From Kordiimonas sediminis (GTDB taxonomy: Bacteria > Pseudomonadota > Alphaproteobacteria > Sphingomonadales > Kordiimonadaceae), in the NCBI RefSeq assembly GCF_014656395.1, contig NZ_BNCI01000001.1, positions 372,001 to 436,000 on the forward strand: DNA of 64,000 bases, read 5' to 3'. The first letter of the stretch is position 1. Each line of letters begins with the position of its first letter. The notes beneath the pieces are model-generated. The model saw only the letters and a program-made list of their open reading frames with translations, did no database searches and was not told the origin of the DNA. A program made the translations under genes and the position numbers. Of the stretch, positions 9,584 through 20,630 are shown piece after piece.

Positions 9584-9622
9584 TTGGTTTCCCTGTGAAA
9601 TTCGCTATTGTCTTAAAAGACA
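9584..9622 (+). promoter_or_regulatory. candidate dnaN promoter with overlapping palindrome
   Basis: TTGGTT (9584-9589), 16 bases, TATTGT (9606-9611). The dyad TGTCTT-AA-AAGACA (9609-9622) covers the end of the -10 box and the expected start point, a typical repressor position. Its TGTCT/AGACA half-sites also occur in the dyad before dnaA. By eye only. Confidence 0.4.
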
Positions 9623-9756
9623 TTCATGGTGCTTGTTTCTGTGTGTAATCCAATAGGAAAATCGCAACAGAGATAGCTCCATACCCGGGCGGCGCGTGGG
9701 GCGCTGTCTGCGGCGTAATCATAGACTTCAACTACTCAAGCAAGAAGATATCATCC

Positions 9757-10872
9757 ATGAAAGTTACTATTGAACGCAATTCACTGCTGAAATCTCTGGC
9801 GCATGTTCAGTCGGTTGTCGAAAGACGCAACACGATTCCTATTCTGTCAAACGTCATGTTCGAAGCAGAAGGTAACGAGGTCGCTCTGACCGCGACGGAT
9901 CTTGATATCGCAATTGTCGACCGCACCGGCGCAAATGTTGTGGATGCTGGTTCAACGACTATTCCAGCGCATACCCTGTTTGACATTGTACGTAAGCTGC
10001 CTGACGGCTCAGAAGTAGACCTGACCCTCGAAGACGGCGAACGTCTGACCGTTAAAGCCGGTCGGTCCCGCTTTACCCTTGCTTGTCTGGACCGCGAAGA
10101 ATTCCCGGTCATGAACGAAGGCGACCTGCCCCACCGGTTTGCAATTGCCGCCGAAGAATTAAAGCGCCTGATCGACAAGGCCCGCTTTGCGATTTCCACC
10201 GAGGAAACCCGCTACTATCTGAACGGTATCTATCTGCATGTTGCTGACACGGAAGACGGGCCACGCCTGCGTGCTGTTGCAACGGACGGACACCGCCTGG
10301 CGCAGGTTGAGCAGGAAGTCCCTGAAGGGGCATCCGGCATTCCCGGCATCATCATTCCGCGCAAGACAGTGGCAGAAGTACGCAAGCTGATTGACGAGTT
10401 TGAAGGCGCTGTGGAAATTGCCCTGTCAGACACGAAAATTCGTTTCTCGTTCAATGGTGCAGTTATTACCTCCAAATTGATTGACGGTACATTCCCTGAC
10501 TATTCCCGCGTTATTCCAAAAGGAAACGACAAGGAACTGCAGATGGATTGCCGCCTGATGGCAGAGGCCGTTGACCGGGTATCAACCATCAGCTCTGACA
10601 AAACCCGCAGCGTGAAGTTCTCGCTGGCAGATGACCTGCTGACACTATCGGTGAACAGCCCGGACAGTGGCACGGCGACAGAAGAACTATCCGCGGCCTA
10701 CACTGCTGACCCAATGGATATTGGCTTCAACAGCCGCTATCTTCTGGACATTCTGGCGCAGGTAGAGGGCGAGACCGTTATTCTCCAGTTGGCAGACGCG
10801 TCTGCACCTACGGTTCTGAGCGATACAATTGACGAAGCCGCTCTGTACGTTCTGATGCCGATGCGGGTCTAA
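9757..10872 (+). CDS. dnaN: DNA polymerase III beta subunit (sliding clamp)
   Basis: Ring-shaped processivity clamp that tethers polymerase III and serves as a docking site for repair and replication factors. The 371 aa start MKVTIERNSLLKSLAHVQSVVERRNTIPIL in the standard way and end with the conserved YVLMPMRV. The three repeated clamp domains fill the length. It is transcribed toward recF and gyrB; recF begins about 76 bases after its stop. The preceding 286-bp gap contains the candidate promoter described separately. Confidence 0.97.
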   Translation: MKVTIERNSLLKSLAHVQSVVERRNTIPILSNVMFEAEGNEVALTATDLDIAIVDRTGANVVDAGSTTIPAHTLFDIVRKLPDGSEVDLTLEDGERLTVKAGRSRFTLACLDREEFPVMNEGDLPHRFAIAAEELKRLIDKARFAISTEETRYYLNGIYLHVADTEDGPRLRAVATDGHRLAQVEQEVPEGASGIPGIIIPRKTVAEVRKLIDEFEGAVEIALSDTKIRFSFNGAVITSKLIDGTFPDYSRVIPKGNDKELQMDCRLMAEAVDRVSTISSDKTRSVKFSLADDLLTLSVNSPDSGTATEELSAAYTADPMDIGFNSRYLLDILAQVEGETVILQLADASAPTVLSDTIDEAALYVLMPMRV

Positions 10873-10948
10873 GGGACACTGATAGTCGGTCTGGACCTTG
10901 ACATATTCGGCCAGAAAATTGAACGGACTGGGCTTTTGTGACGAAGGG

Positions 10949-12145
10949 ATGCCACAGCATCAAATGCTTCAAAGTGCTAAAGCAAACCTACCCGCACCGG
11001 TAAAAATCGGCAGGCTTGTTCTGACTGATTATCGCGGATACAGCCGGGCCCAGCTTTCGGTGGACCCGGACAGCCCGCTGATTGTGCTGACGGGGCCAAA
11101 CGGTGCTGGCAAAACCAATGTGCTTGAGGCAATCAGCTATCTTGCCCCCGGTCGGGGTTTGCGGGGGTCTGGACTTGGTGACATCACGCGCGCTGGCACG
11201 TCAAACGGATGGGCCGTCTCTGCGCAACTTGATATCGAAGGTGAAGCGATAAAGGTTGGCACAGGCTTTGGCCAAGTAGCAGGAAACGGCAGCCGCAGAC
11301 TGGTCAAACTGGACGGCGAGACACAGAGCACGTCCAATTGTCTGGGCGAACGCTGGACAGTTAGCTGGCTAACCCCGCAGATGGACCGTCTGTTTATCGA
11401 AGGCCCGTCTTCGCGAAGACGTTTTCTTGACCGTCTGGTGATCGGGCTTTTCCCCGATCATAGTCGCCAGATTGGTGCGTACGAACGGGTTATGCGTGAC
11501 CGGAACAAACTATTGTCCGAACAGGGCCTGCGTGCCGATACGGCGTGGTTGTCTGCCCTCGAAGTCAAAATGGCAGAACATGCCGTAGCAATCGCGGTTG
11601 CCCGTCTCGAATATGCCAGCCAGCTGGCCGGTAAGTTGGCAGACAATTCCGACGGTGCCGGGTCTCATTTCCCGAAAGCGGGACTGGCACTGGATGGTGA
11701 ACTTGAGCAAATGCTGCAGGAAGGCATGCCGCCCGTAGAGGTGGAAGCGGCCTACAAGGATACTCTTAAGGCTGTGCGGGCGGTGGATGCCGGTGCCGGC
11801 AGATCAAGCCGCGGCGTTCACAAAAGCGATTTGCTGGTAACGCATTTAGGCAAATCCATGCCGGCAGAGTTTTGTTCGACAGGCGAGCAAAAGGCATTGT
11901 TGATCGCCTTGACGTTGGCCAATGCACGGCTGGTCGCAGACTTACGCGGCCATAGCCCTGTGTTGCTCCTGGACGAAATTGTCGCCCATCTGGATGATAA
12001 ACGCCGGGCGGCACTATTTGATGCGCTAAAGGATATAGGGGGCCAGTGCTGGCTTACAGGCACTGATACTGTTTTATTTGATGCAATAAAGCAGGACGCC
12101 CAGTTTTTTAAAGTTTGTGATGGAACCATCCATCCATCCCAGTAA
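10949..12145 (+). CDS. recF: DNA replication and repair protein RecF
   Basis: SMC-like ATPase that, with RecO and RecR, loads RecA at single-stranded gaps. Walker A GPNGAGKTN lies about 50 residues in, with YLAPGRGLRG after it. The C-terminal signature FCSTGEQKALL and Walker B LLLDEIVAHLDD are intact. The start is uncertain. The reading frame is open back to a TTG at 10898, but neither that codon nor the ATG at 10949 or 10964 has a well-spaced ribosome site. I chose 10949 because the RecF core begins soon after. Length about 398 aa. gyrB follows after 18 bases. Confidence 0.92.
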   Translation: MPQHQMLQSAKANLPAPVKIGRLVLTDYRGYSRAQLSVDPDSPLIVLTGPNGAGKTNVLEAISYLAPGRGLRGSGLGDITRAGTSNGWAVSAQLDIEGEAIKVGTGFGQVAGNGSRRLVKLDGETQSTSNCLGERWTVSWLTPQMDRLFIEGPSSRRRFLDRLVIGLFPDHSRQIGAYERVMRDRNKLLSEQGLRADTAWLSALEVKMAEHAVAIAVARLEYASQLAGKLADNSDGAGSHFPKAGLALDGELEQMLQEGMPPVEVEAAYKDTLKAVRAVDAGAGRSSRGVHKSDLLVTHLGKSMPAEFCSTGEQKALLIALTLANARLVADLRGHSPVLLLDEIVAHLDDKRRAALFDALKDIGGQCWLTGTDTVLFDAIKQDAQFFKVCDGTIHPSQ

Positions 12146-12151
12146 CCATAA

Positions 12152-14593
<2,442 letters not shown>

Positions 14594-14617
14594 TCCACCT
14601 TATCAGACACACTAAGG

Positions 14618-14650
14618 AAGGCGGCTTATTGTAAAGCCGCCTTTATTTTT
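14618..14650 (+). terminator. rho-independent terminator of gyrB
   Basis: Stem AAGGCGGCTT / AAGCCGCCTT (14618-14627 and 14634-14643), six-base loop, followed by TATTTTT. It lies directly before the convergent methyltransferase gene. Confidence 0.9.
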
Positions 14651-14665
14651 GCCTCGCGTCTACTA

Positions 14666-15532
14666 TCAGGACGGGATACGTGCAATCACTGCAAACGTCT
14701 GGGCTGACGAATCGTCCTCCGCCACTTCTATTGAGGATGCCCGGCCGCCGGTTAGATATTTTTCATCGACTGTAATATCCGTAAAGCCATTCGCCAAAAG
14801 TTCGTCCCCAATCATTTGGGGCGTGAAATATCGCAGCCAGTTAAAGATACGAAATGTCCGCCTTTCTTCCACCACGGTATAAGCATCCAGACTGACAAAA
14901 TCAGCTGCATATTTGTGCCGGCAGTGAATGGCATAATAAGGGTTTTCTGACCAGAAGCCTGCCATCATATTAAAATCCAGATCACACCCTTCGGTATATG
15001 CAGAGAAGGCAGACATATGCATCACATCCACTATAAACATGCCGCCGGGGACCAAAGACCTTCTGACATTTGTATAAAGATGTTGTCGCTGCGCCGGGGA
15101 CAAAACGCATAAATCACAGTAAATAAGCGTAACGATATCCTGACGGTCAGGCAAAGAACCTTCCAGATAATCTGCAACATCGTACCTGATGGATTGCTTT
15201 GCAGTTGCTGCCTTTTCACGGGCATATCCAATGGAATGGGATGAGAAGTCTACGCCGTGCACTATTGCTCCGCGCTCGGCAAACTGGCTGGCATAAAGAC
15301 CCGGCCCGCATCCAAGGTCCAGGAGACGACGTCCCTCCAACCCCGCATGGTCATCAATCCAGTCGGTAATATGTCCTATTGTTTCAAGTCGTCTGGATGC
15401 CAGATCAGTTTCCTGACTAAGGTGGTACGCCAGCATTTGTTTTGATATATGCGGCGAAGTCCAGAGTTCCTTAGCCGTGTACCGTGCGTAAAGATCAGGG
15501 CGGGTGGTATATTCTTGTAGTTTTCTAAACAT
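14666..15532 (-). CDS. class I SAM-dependent methyltransferase, substrate unknown
   Basis: The SAM-binding motif LLDLGCGPGLYASQFAERGA is followed by VHGVDFSSHSIGYA, and a post-motif segment LVPGGMFIVDVMH; this is the Methyltransf_25/11 fold. I start at the ATG at 15532 (MFRKLQEYTTRPDLYARYT), which has CGGA about eight bases upstream. The frame stays open about 68 codons further, but that part is low-complexity, runs through the intergenic DNA and lacks family character. Length 288 aa. It ends close to and convergent with gyrB. Small-molecule methylation is likely, but the substrate cannot be inferred. Confidence 0.85.
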   Translation of the reverse strand: MFRKLQEYTTRPDLYARYTAKELWTSPHISKQMLAYHLSQETDLASRRLETIGHITDWIDDHAGLEGRRLLDLGCGPGLYASQFAERGAIVHGVDFSSHSIGYAREKAATAKQSIRYDVADYLEGSLPDRQDIVTLIYCDLCVLSPAQRQHLYTNVRRSLVPGGMFIVDVMHMSAFSAYTEGCDLDFNMMAGFWSENPYYAIHCRHKYAADFVSLDAYTVVEERRTFRIFNWLRYFTPQMIGDELLANGFTDITVDEKYLTGGRASSIEVAEDDSSAQTFAVIARIPS

Positions 15533-15772
15533 AGTTTTTCCGTAAACGAGCTGGTGCACAGCACACCTTTGCCGTTTTTCATCATTAGGTATTGGAAAGA
15601 AAAAGAGAGAAGCCCAGGACACGACAGAAGCCCCTGAGACACCAGTGGTATCAGTGGTACTATCTGCCTGCGGGGCACGTATGTTAAATACTAAAGAATT
15701 CGCGCTTGTCGTACCACGAAAGAACGATACGCACAATATAGAACCGGTACTCTCAGTTTCTCAGAGTATAGC

Positions 15773-16738
15773 CTATGATCTGGCCTCTTTGCCCAGTGCC
15801 CGCACTTCATCAGGGGCAAAATCGTAGGTCGTATTACAGAACTGACAATTCACGCTGATTTTTCCGTCTACTGTTGCATGATCAATGTCATCGTCACTTA
15901 GGGTTACGAGGACTTGTTCTAACTTTTCACGGCTGCACCGGCAGCCCATTTCAACACGCATAGGGTCAAAAACCCGAACGCCATCTTCGTTGAACAGACG
16001 GTACAGAAGCTGGTCCAGGTCCAGGGATGGGTCTACCAGTTCTTCTGTTTTTACACTGTGCATCAGGATGGCAGCGCGGTTCCATTCTTCCTCGGTCTCG
16101 CGCTCCAAAATCCGTTCCTGCCCAGCTTCGCCGCGGGAAAGATGCTGTACCATTATGCCGCCGGACCGCCAGTTTCCAGTGACCGGATCCCGGCCACAGA
16201 TCAATCTGATTTCTGTGGGCGTTTGTTCTGAATTTACGAAATATTCCCGGGCAACCTCGGCAACCGTCTCCCCTTTCAGATCAACAATCCCCTGATACCG
16301 GTCCATATCCGCACCCTGATCAATGGTCAGCGCCATATAGCCCTTTTTGTTGCCGATCAAACCATGAAAGCTGGGGTTTTTACCGTACTGCTTGAGCTTG
16401 TCTTCATCAACAGACGCATAGCCGCGCAGGCTGGCTTTGCCGCCCTCCGTAGATTCGTAATCAGCCACCAACATCGGCACAGCGCCGTCAGACTTCGTCT
16501 GGATCGTGACAATGCCGTCAAATTTCATCATCGACCCCAGAAGTGCCGCAAGTGTCAACACTTCGCCCAGAATACGGGCGACTGGCTCGGGATACTTATG
16601 TGCATCGAGAATTTTGTGAACCGTAGTTCCCATCCGAACGGCACGGCCCCGCACATCCATCCCTTCAATTGCAAAGGGACGGACTTCATTATCGCGGCTA
16701 AATGCCGGATCACTGATCACGATGGAGTTGTCGGTCAT
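15773..16738 (-). CDS. hslO: redox-regulated chaperone Hsp33
   Basis: Cytosolic holdase activated when oxidation releases zinc and unfolds its linker. The four zinc cysteines are present as CRC (about 266, 268) and CQFC (about 298, 301) near the C-terminus. The N-terminal core shows GRAVRMGTTVHKIL and LLGSMMKFDGIVTIQTKSDG. I start at the ATG at 16738 (MTDNSIVISD), 321 aa, with AGGA about ten bases upstream. The 25-codon longer frame would overlap argF and adds nothing conserved. It follows argF by 31 bases; argD-argF-hslO is a common alphaproteobacterial order. Confidence 0.96.
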   Translation of the reverse strand: MTDNSIVISDPAFSRDNEVRPFAIEGMDVRGRAVRMGTTVHKILDAHKYPEPVARILGEVLTLAALLGSMMKFDGIVTIQTKSDGAVPMLVADYESTEGGKASLRGYASVDEDKLKQYGKNPSFHGLIGNKKGYMALTIDQGADMDRYQGIVDLKGETVAEVAREYFVNSEQTPTEIRLICGRDPVTGNWRSGGIMVQHLSRGEAGQERILERETEEEWNRAAILMHSVKTEELVDPSLDLDQLLYRLFNEDGVRVFDPMRVEMGCRCSREKLEQVLVTLSDDDIDHATVDGKISVNCQFCNTTYDFAPDEVRALGKEARS

Positions 16739-16769
16739 TGCACTGCTATCCTGCTGGTTTGTGCTGTAT

Positions 16770-17705
16770 TTATATCTTACCCAAACACCATGCAAGAACT
16801 GCTTTTTGCGCATGCAGGCGGTTTTCTGCTTCGTCCCAGATTACTGACTGCGAACCATCGATTACATCGGTCGTCACTTCTTCTTCCCGGTGTGCCGGCA
16901 AACAGTGCATAAAGAGCGCATCCGCCGCCGCCAGCGCCATCAGGTCTGCATTCACCTGATACGGTGCAAGGTTTTTATGACGCTCCTCAGCGTCTTTGTC
17001 TCCCATGGAAACCCACGTGTCGGTAACAATACAGTCTGCGCCCGTAGCTGCCTCTTTCGGATCAGTCGTATAGCGAACCTTACCGCCCTCTGACGCAGCC
17101 CATGCAAGTACATCCGCGTCAGGCGCGTATATCTCAGGGCATGCAAGAACCAGTTCAAAGTCGAACCGTACTGCCGCTTCGATAAGAGACGTTGCAACGT
17201 TATTTCCGTCGCCGACCCAAGCAAATTTTTTGCCCGCAACCGAGCCACGATGCTCTTCATACGTAAGAATATCTGCCATCAATTGGCATGGATGTGACCG
17301 GTCCGTCAGGGCATTGATTACAGGGACAGTCCCCTCCTCAGCCAGTTCAACCACTGCATCATGGCTGTTGGCACGGATCATAATCGCATCCACCATCCGG
17401 CTAAGCACCTTTGCCGTATCGGAAACCGTTTCCCCGCGGCCAAGCTGCATACTGTCACTTTGAAGGATCAGACTGCTGCCGCCAAGTTGCTGCATCCCCA
17501 TCTCGAAACTGATACGGGTCCGTGTTGATGATTTCTCAAAAATCATTGCGAGCGCATGACCAGTAAGCGGTGCACCTGTATCGAGTGCCCCTTTCGGACG
17601 CCCCTGACGGGCCTGCTTCCAGCTTTTCGCCGTATCAAGAATATGCCGCAGTTCCTCAGAAGTCAGGTCTTTGAGGTCAAGAAAGTGTCTTACTGTTTGT
17701 GTCAT
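16770..17705 (-). CDS. argF: ornithine carbamoyltransferase
   Basis: Transfers the carbamoyl group from carbamoyl phosphate to ornithine, giving citrulline in arginine synthesis. Carbamoyl-phosphate motif [10 protein letters not shown] (about residue 54), the DRSHPCQ segment, the ornithine-loop DTWVSMGD and the MHCLPAHR signature with its catalytic cysteine are intact. The length of 311 aa is typical. It begins five bases after the argD stop, so it is in an operon with argD. Confidence 0.97.
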   Translation of the reverse strand: MTQTVRHFLDLKDLTSEELRHILDTAKSWKQARQGRPKGALDTGAPLTGHALAMIFEKSSTRTRISFEMGMQQLGGSSLILQSDSMQLGRGETVSDTAKVLSRMVDAIMIRANSHDAVVELAEEGTVPVINALTDRSHPCQLMADILTYEEHRGSVAGKKFAWVGDGNNVATSLIEAAVRFDFELVLACPEIYAPDADVLAWAASEGGKVRYTTDPKEAATGADCIVTDTWVSMGDKDAEERHKNLAPYQVNADLMALAAADALFMHCLPAHREEEVTTDVIDGSQSVIWDEAENRLHAQKAVLAWCLGKI

Positions 17706-17710
17706 TTTAC

Positions 17711-18916
17711 TTATCCGGTTGGGGCCCCATTACTCTGCCAATCGGCAAAGGCCTTATCTAGAATTTCCATTGCATCGTCGATGTCTGTTTCTGTCAGAAT
17801 CAGCGGCGGCAACATACGAATTACATTCTCACCTGCAGGCGCAGCGCATAGACCACGTGATACCAGATCAGGTACAGCCAGACGCGGTTCAATGTCGGGG
17901 GTTCTGATACCAACCATCAACCCTGTGCCGCGAACCTCGGCAATCATATCCGGGTAGCGCTGTTGCAAGGCGCCAAGGCGCCCAAGAAGAAGCGACGACA
18001 TTTCCTGCACATGGTCAAGGAAGCCGGGCTTCAACATTTCATCAAGAACCGCATTACCAACCGCCATCGCCAGCGGGTTGCCGCCGTAGGTAGTTCCGTG
18101 GGTGCCGGCTGTCATGCCACTTGCAGCTTCCTTGGTCGCCAGACAAGCTCCCATTGGGAAGCCGCCGCCAATACCCTTGGCACAGGTCACAATGTCCGGG
18201 GTAATGTCGGCCCATTCATAGGCAAAAAGCTTACCCGTGCGGCCCATACCACACTGAATTTCATCAAATACGAGCAACAGGCCATGGTCGTCACAAATTT
18301 GACGCAGGGCCCTCAGTGTTTCAACAGGTAACGGGCGAATACCGCCTTCACCCTGTACCGTTTCAACCATTATGGCGCCGGTATTGGGACCAATCGCAGC
18401 CTTCACCGCATCCAGATCGCCGAAAGGTACTACATCAAATCCGTCTGGCAGGGGTTCAAACCCCTTGGTAAGCTTTTCCTGACCGGCCGCAGCAATCCCC
18501 GCCAGCGTTCTGCCGTGGAAAGCAGAGGCCATGGTAACCATCCGGTATTTACCTTTGTCACCTTTATCATTGTGGTACTTGCGGACCATCTTGATGGCAC
18601 ATTCAATCGATTCTGCGCCAGAATTGGTGAAAAAGACATAATCAGCAAATGTTACATCCGCCAAACGCGCTGCCAGTCTTTCCCCTTCCGGAATTTGGTA
18701 AAGATTTGACACATGCCAGAGTTTTTCAGCCTGATTCTTGAGAGCATTGACCAGCGTAGGATGAGAATGCCCCAGACACATAACACCGATCCCGGAATAG
18801 AAATCCAGATACGATTTACCATCACCATCGAACAGACGCATGCCTTCCCCGCGCTCAAAGGCAACAGGCATTCTGCGGTAGGTTGGCAGCATTGCTGATT
18901 CAGGGTTGGACGACAT
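17711..18916 (-). CDS. argD: acetylornithine aminotransferase
   Basis: PLP-dependent class III aminotransferase that converts N-acetylglutamate semialdehyde to N-acetylornithine; many members also act on succinyl-diaminopimelate. Motifs: [46 protein letters not shown], and the PLP lysine in [14 protein letters not shown]. The length of 401 aa is usual. First gene of argD-argF-hslO; a terminator of the upstream permease lies about 50 bases before its start, so its promoter must be in that short stretch. Confidence 0.95.
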   Translation of the reverse strand: MSSNPESAMLPTYRRMPVAFERGEGMRLFDGDGKSYLDFYSGIGVMCLGHSHPTLVNALKNQAEKLWHVSNLYQIPEGERLAARLADVTFADYVFFTNSGAESIECAIKMVRKYHNDKGDKGKYRMVTMASAFHGRTLAGIAAAGQEKLTKGFEPLPDGFDVVPFGDLDAVKAAIGPNTGAIMVETVQGEGGIRPLPVETLRALRQICDDHGLLLVFDEIQCGMGRTGKLFAYEWADITPDIVTCAKGIGGGFPMGACLATKEAASGMTAGTHGTTYGGNPLAMAVGNAVLDEMLKPGFLDHVQEMSSLLLGRLGALQQRYPDMIAEVRGTGLMVGIRTPDIEPRLAVPDLVSRGLCAAPAGENVIRMLPPLILTETDIDDAMEILDKAFADWQSNGAPTG

Positions 18917-18965
18917 CTTCTGGCTCCCTATATAAAGACGGTCTTATTGCGTAAGTACCTGTGTG

Positions 18966-19001
18966 AAAAAGGCCAGCCGGCGTGCACTTAACACACCGGC
19001 T
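18966..19001 (-). terminator. rho-independent terminator of the ABC-2 permease gene
   Basis: On the minus strand, AGCCGGTGTG (19001-18992) pairs with CACGCCGGCT (18984-18975) allowing one G-U pair, then GGCC and five T (18970-18966). It separates the permease from argD. Confidence 0.65.
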
Positions 19002-19104
19002 TATTCCTTGAATTGAAAGCGAGGATGCCCCTACGGCAACAGCAAGTCAATTGCCTGAACAGAAAATTTTCTACCCCCGGGAAGTGACTTATCCTTTCGG
19101 TCCA

Positions 19105-19926
19105 TCAAGCCTTCAACCGGTACCCTTTTTTGAAGACGAAATAGACAGCGAACATCAGGATAATATTCAGAACAAGGGTGAAGGTAACACCTACCATCAA
19201 ATCACTGTCTGCCCGCCCAATCAGCCCGTAGCGAAACCCGTCAATCAGATAAAAGAACGGGTTCAGGTGCGAGAAAAACTGCCAGCTTTCACTCAGACGG
19301 CTAATGGAATAAAAAGTCCCAGACAAAAGGCTTAGCGGGGCAATGATGAAATTTGTTACGAAAGCGGAATGATCAAACTTTTCCGCCCATACGCCTGTCA
19401 GAATACCCGCCAGTGACAGCATCATGCTTGCCGCCAGGCCGTAATAAATAACGGCCCACAAATGCGCAATCGACATGTCAACGCCCGGCATCAGGATAAA
19501 GGCGATACCAACAGACAGCCCCACAAGAATACCGCGCGTGATACCCCCGACTGCAAACCCGGCTGTTAGTTCCAGCGCACTAAGCGGCGGCATGAGCGTA
19601 TCAACGATATTGCCCTGTACCTTTGCGATCAATATGGACGAGGATGTATTGGCAAACGCATTCTGCAAAATAGCCATCACAATCAGGCCCGGCGCCAGGA
19701 ACTGAGCATACGGCATATCCGCGACCATTCTGCCCTGCCCGCCAAGCGCCAGAGAGAAAATCACCATAAAAAGCACTGTCGTCACCGCTGGGGCCGCAAG
19801 TGTCTGTGCCCACACCTTCATGAAACGGCGGCACTCTTTCAAATAGAGAGTGTATAAACCAAGCCAGTTCACCGTACCGATTGACCGGCCAGGTAGTTGC
19901 TGGGCGTTCTTGAAAGTATCTGACAC
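19105..19926 (-). CDS. ABC-2 type transporter permease
   Basis: Integral membrane permease of the ABC-2 (YadH/NodJ-like) export family. The 273 aa contain about six hydrophobic segments, starting near residue 40 (TLAAPAVTTVLFMVIFSLALGG) and including IILMFAVYFVF at the end. The SGTFYSISRLSESWQFFSHLNPFFYLIDGFRY region is characteristic of the family's C-terminal half. No ATPase gene adjoins it; both neighbours are unrelated. The partner ATPase must be encoded elsewhere. Substrate unknown. Divergent from gcrA. Confidence 0.9.
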   Translation of the reverse strand: MSDTFKNAQQLPGRSIGTVNWLGLYTLYLKECRRFMKVWAQTLAAPAVTTVLFMVIFSLALGGQGRMVADMPYAQFLAPGLIVMAILQNAFANTSSSILIAKVQGNIVDTLMPPLSALELTAGFAVGGITRGILVGLSVGIAFILMPGVDMSIAHLWAVIYYGLAASMMLSLAGILTGVWAEKFDHSAFVTNFIIAPLSLLSGTFYSISRLSESWQFFSHLNPFFYLIDGFRYGLIGRADSDLMVGVTFTLVLNIILMFAVYFVFKKGYRLKA

Positions 19927-19985
19927 GTGCTAATCTCCGTAAAAATGAAATGCTGCCGACGGGCTATTTCTATAATAAATTACAA

Positions 19986-20002
19986 GAGTCCTTGGCAAGG
20001 AC
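19986..20002. promoter_or_regulatory. dyad and GANTC site in the gcrA / permease intergenic region
   Basis: A perfect 15-bp dyad GTCCTTG-G-CAAGGAC (19988-20002) overlaps a GAGTC (19986-19990), a CcrM-type GANTC methylation site. It lies about 80 bp before the gcrA start and 60 bp before the divergent permease start, where a regulator could act on either gene. Confidence 0.4.
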
Positions 20003-20079
20003 CCCCTTGGAGCGATATAAACAGAAAAATTCTGCGGCGGGTAGCCCGGAAGTATAAAGAATATGTGAAGGATGGGAAA

Positions 20080-20496
20080 ATGGCCTGGACTGATGAAAGA
20101 ATTGAAAAGCTGAAGGAGCTGTGGGACAGCGGACTTAGCGCCAGCCAAATTGCAAAAGAACTGGCCGAAGGTGTGACCCGTAATGCCGTGATCGGCAAGG
20201 CACATCGTTTGGGCCTGAAATCACGCCCATCGCCGGTAAAGTCCGATAAAACCAAGCCAAAAGCGGCCCCGAAGAAGGTTGTTAAGAAGGAAACCAGCAA
20301 GTTTGTCACCCTTCTTGACCTGACAGACCGCATGTGCAAGTGGCCACATGGTCACCCCGGTGACGATGACTTCCACTTCTGCGGAAAGTCTTCTGAGCCA
20401 GGCATGCCTTACTGTGCTGCACACTGTGCTGAGGCCTATCAGGCACAGCCACCGCGCCGTGACCGCAGACAGCAACAGCGCGCACCGATTCGCTAA
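20080..20496 (+). CDS. gcrA: cell cycle regulator GcrA
   Basis: Alphaproteobacterial sigma-70 cofactor that activates genes whose promoters carry methylated GANTC sites; in Caulobacter it alternates with CtrA. The N-terminal DNA-binding region MAWTDERIEKLKELW... with SASQIAKEL and RNAVIGKAHRLGL (residues 1-46) is diagnostic. A Lys/Pro-rich linker follows, then a C-terminal RNA-polymerase-binding part with MCKWPHGHP, FHFCGK and PYCAAHCAEAYQ. I start at the ATG at 20080, with AAGGA seven bases upstream; the frame is open 51 codons earlier without family sequence. Length 138 aa. Four GANTC sites follow at its end. Confidence 0.95.
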   Translation: MAWTDERIEKLKELWDSGLSASQIAKELAEGVTRNAVIGKAHRLGLKSRPSPVKSDKTKPKAAPKKVVKKETSKFVTLLDLTDRMCKWPHGHPGDDDFHFCGKSSEPGMPYCAAHCAEAYQAQPPRRDRRQQQRAPIR

Positions 20497-20534
20497 TTTT
20501 CAGAGTCGCGACGCGTATGAATCGGTTGCGACTC
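20487..20534. promoter_or_regulatory. cluster of four GANTC methylation sites
   Basis: GATTC (20487-20491), GAGTC (20503-20507), GAATC (20519-20523) and GACTC (20530-20534). The first three are exactly 16 bp apart. GAGTCGC (20503-20509) and GCGACTC (20528-20534) also form an inverted repeat. The cluster spans the end of gcrA and the region upstream of the cytochrome c' gene. GANTC is the CcrM target in alphaproteobacteria. Confidence 0.55.
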
Positions 20535-20566
20535 GAACTGATCACAAAAAATCTATTTTCGAATTC

Positions 20567-20594
20567 TTGCCTTAATCAGCTCATAGGATACAGT
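20567..20594 (+). promoter_or_regulatory. possible promoter of the cytochrome c' gene
   Basis: TTGCCT (20567-20572), 16 bases, TACAGT (20589-20594), about 36 bp before the start codon. Two TTCGAA palindromes flank it (20558-20563 and 20594-20599). Weak match, by eye. Confidence 0.3.
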
Positions 20595-20630
20595 TCGAAA
20601 TATTTTCAAACATTAATGGGGAAGCATCTA

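Noticed and set aside
7527-9756. Replication origin around dnaA
   Set aside because: I found no clear DnaA-box cluster or AT-rich unwinding element in either gap next to dnaA; skew analysis of the full chromosome would be needed.
15533-15736. N-terminal 68-codon extension of the methyltransferase
   Set aside because: It is low in conservation, runs through repeats in intergenic DNA, and the internal ATG at 15532 has a better-placed ribosome site.
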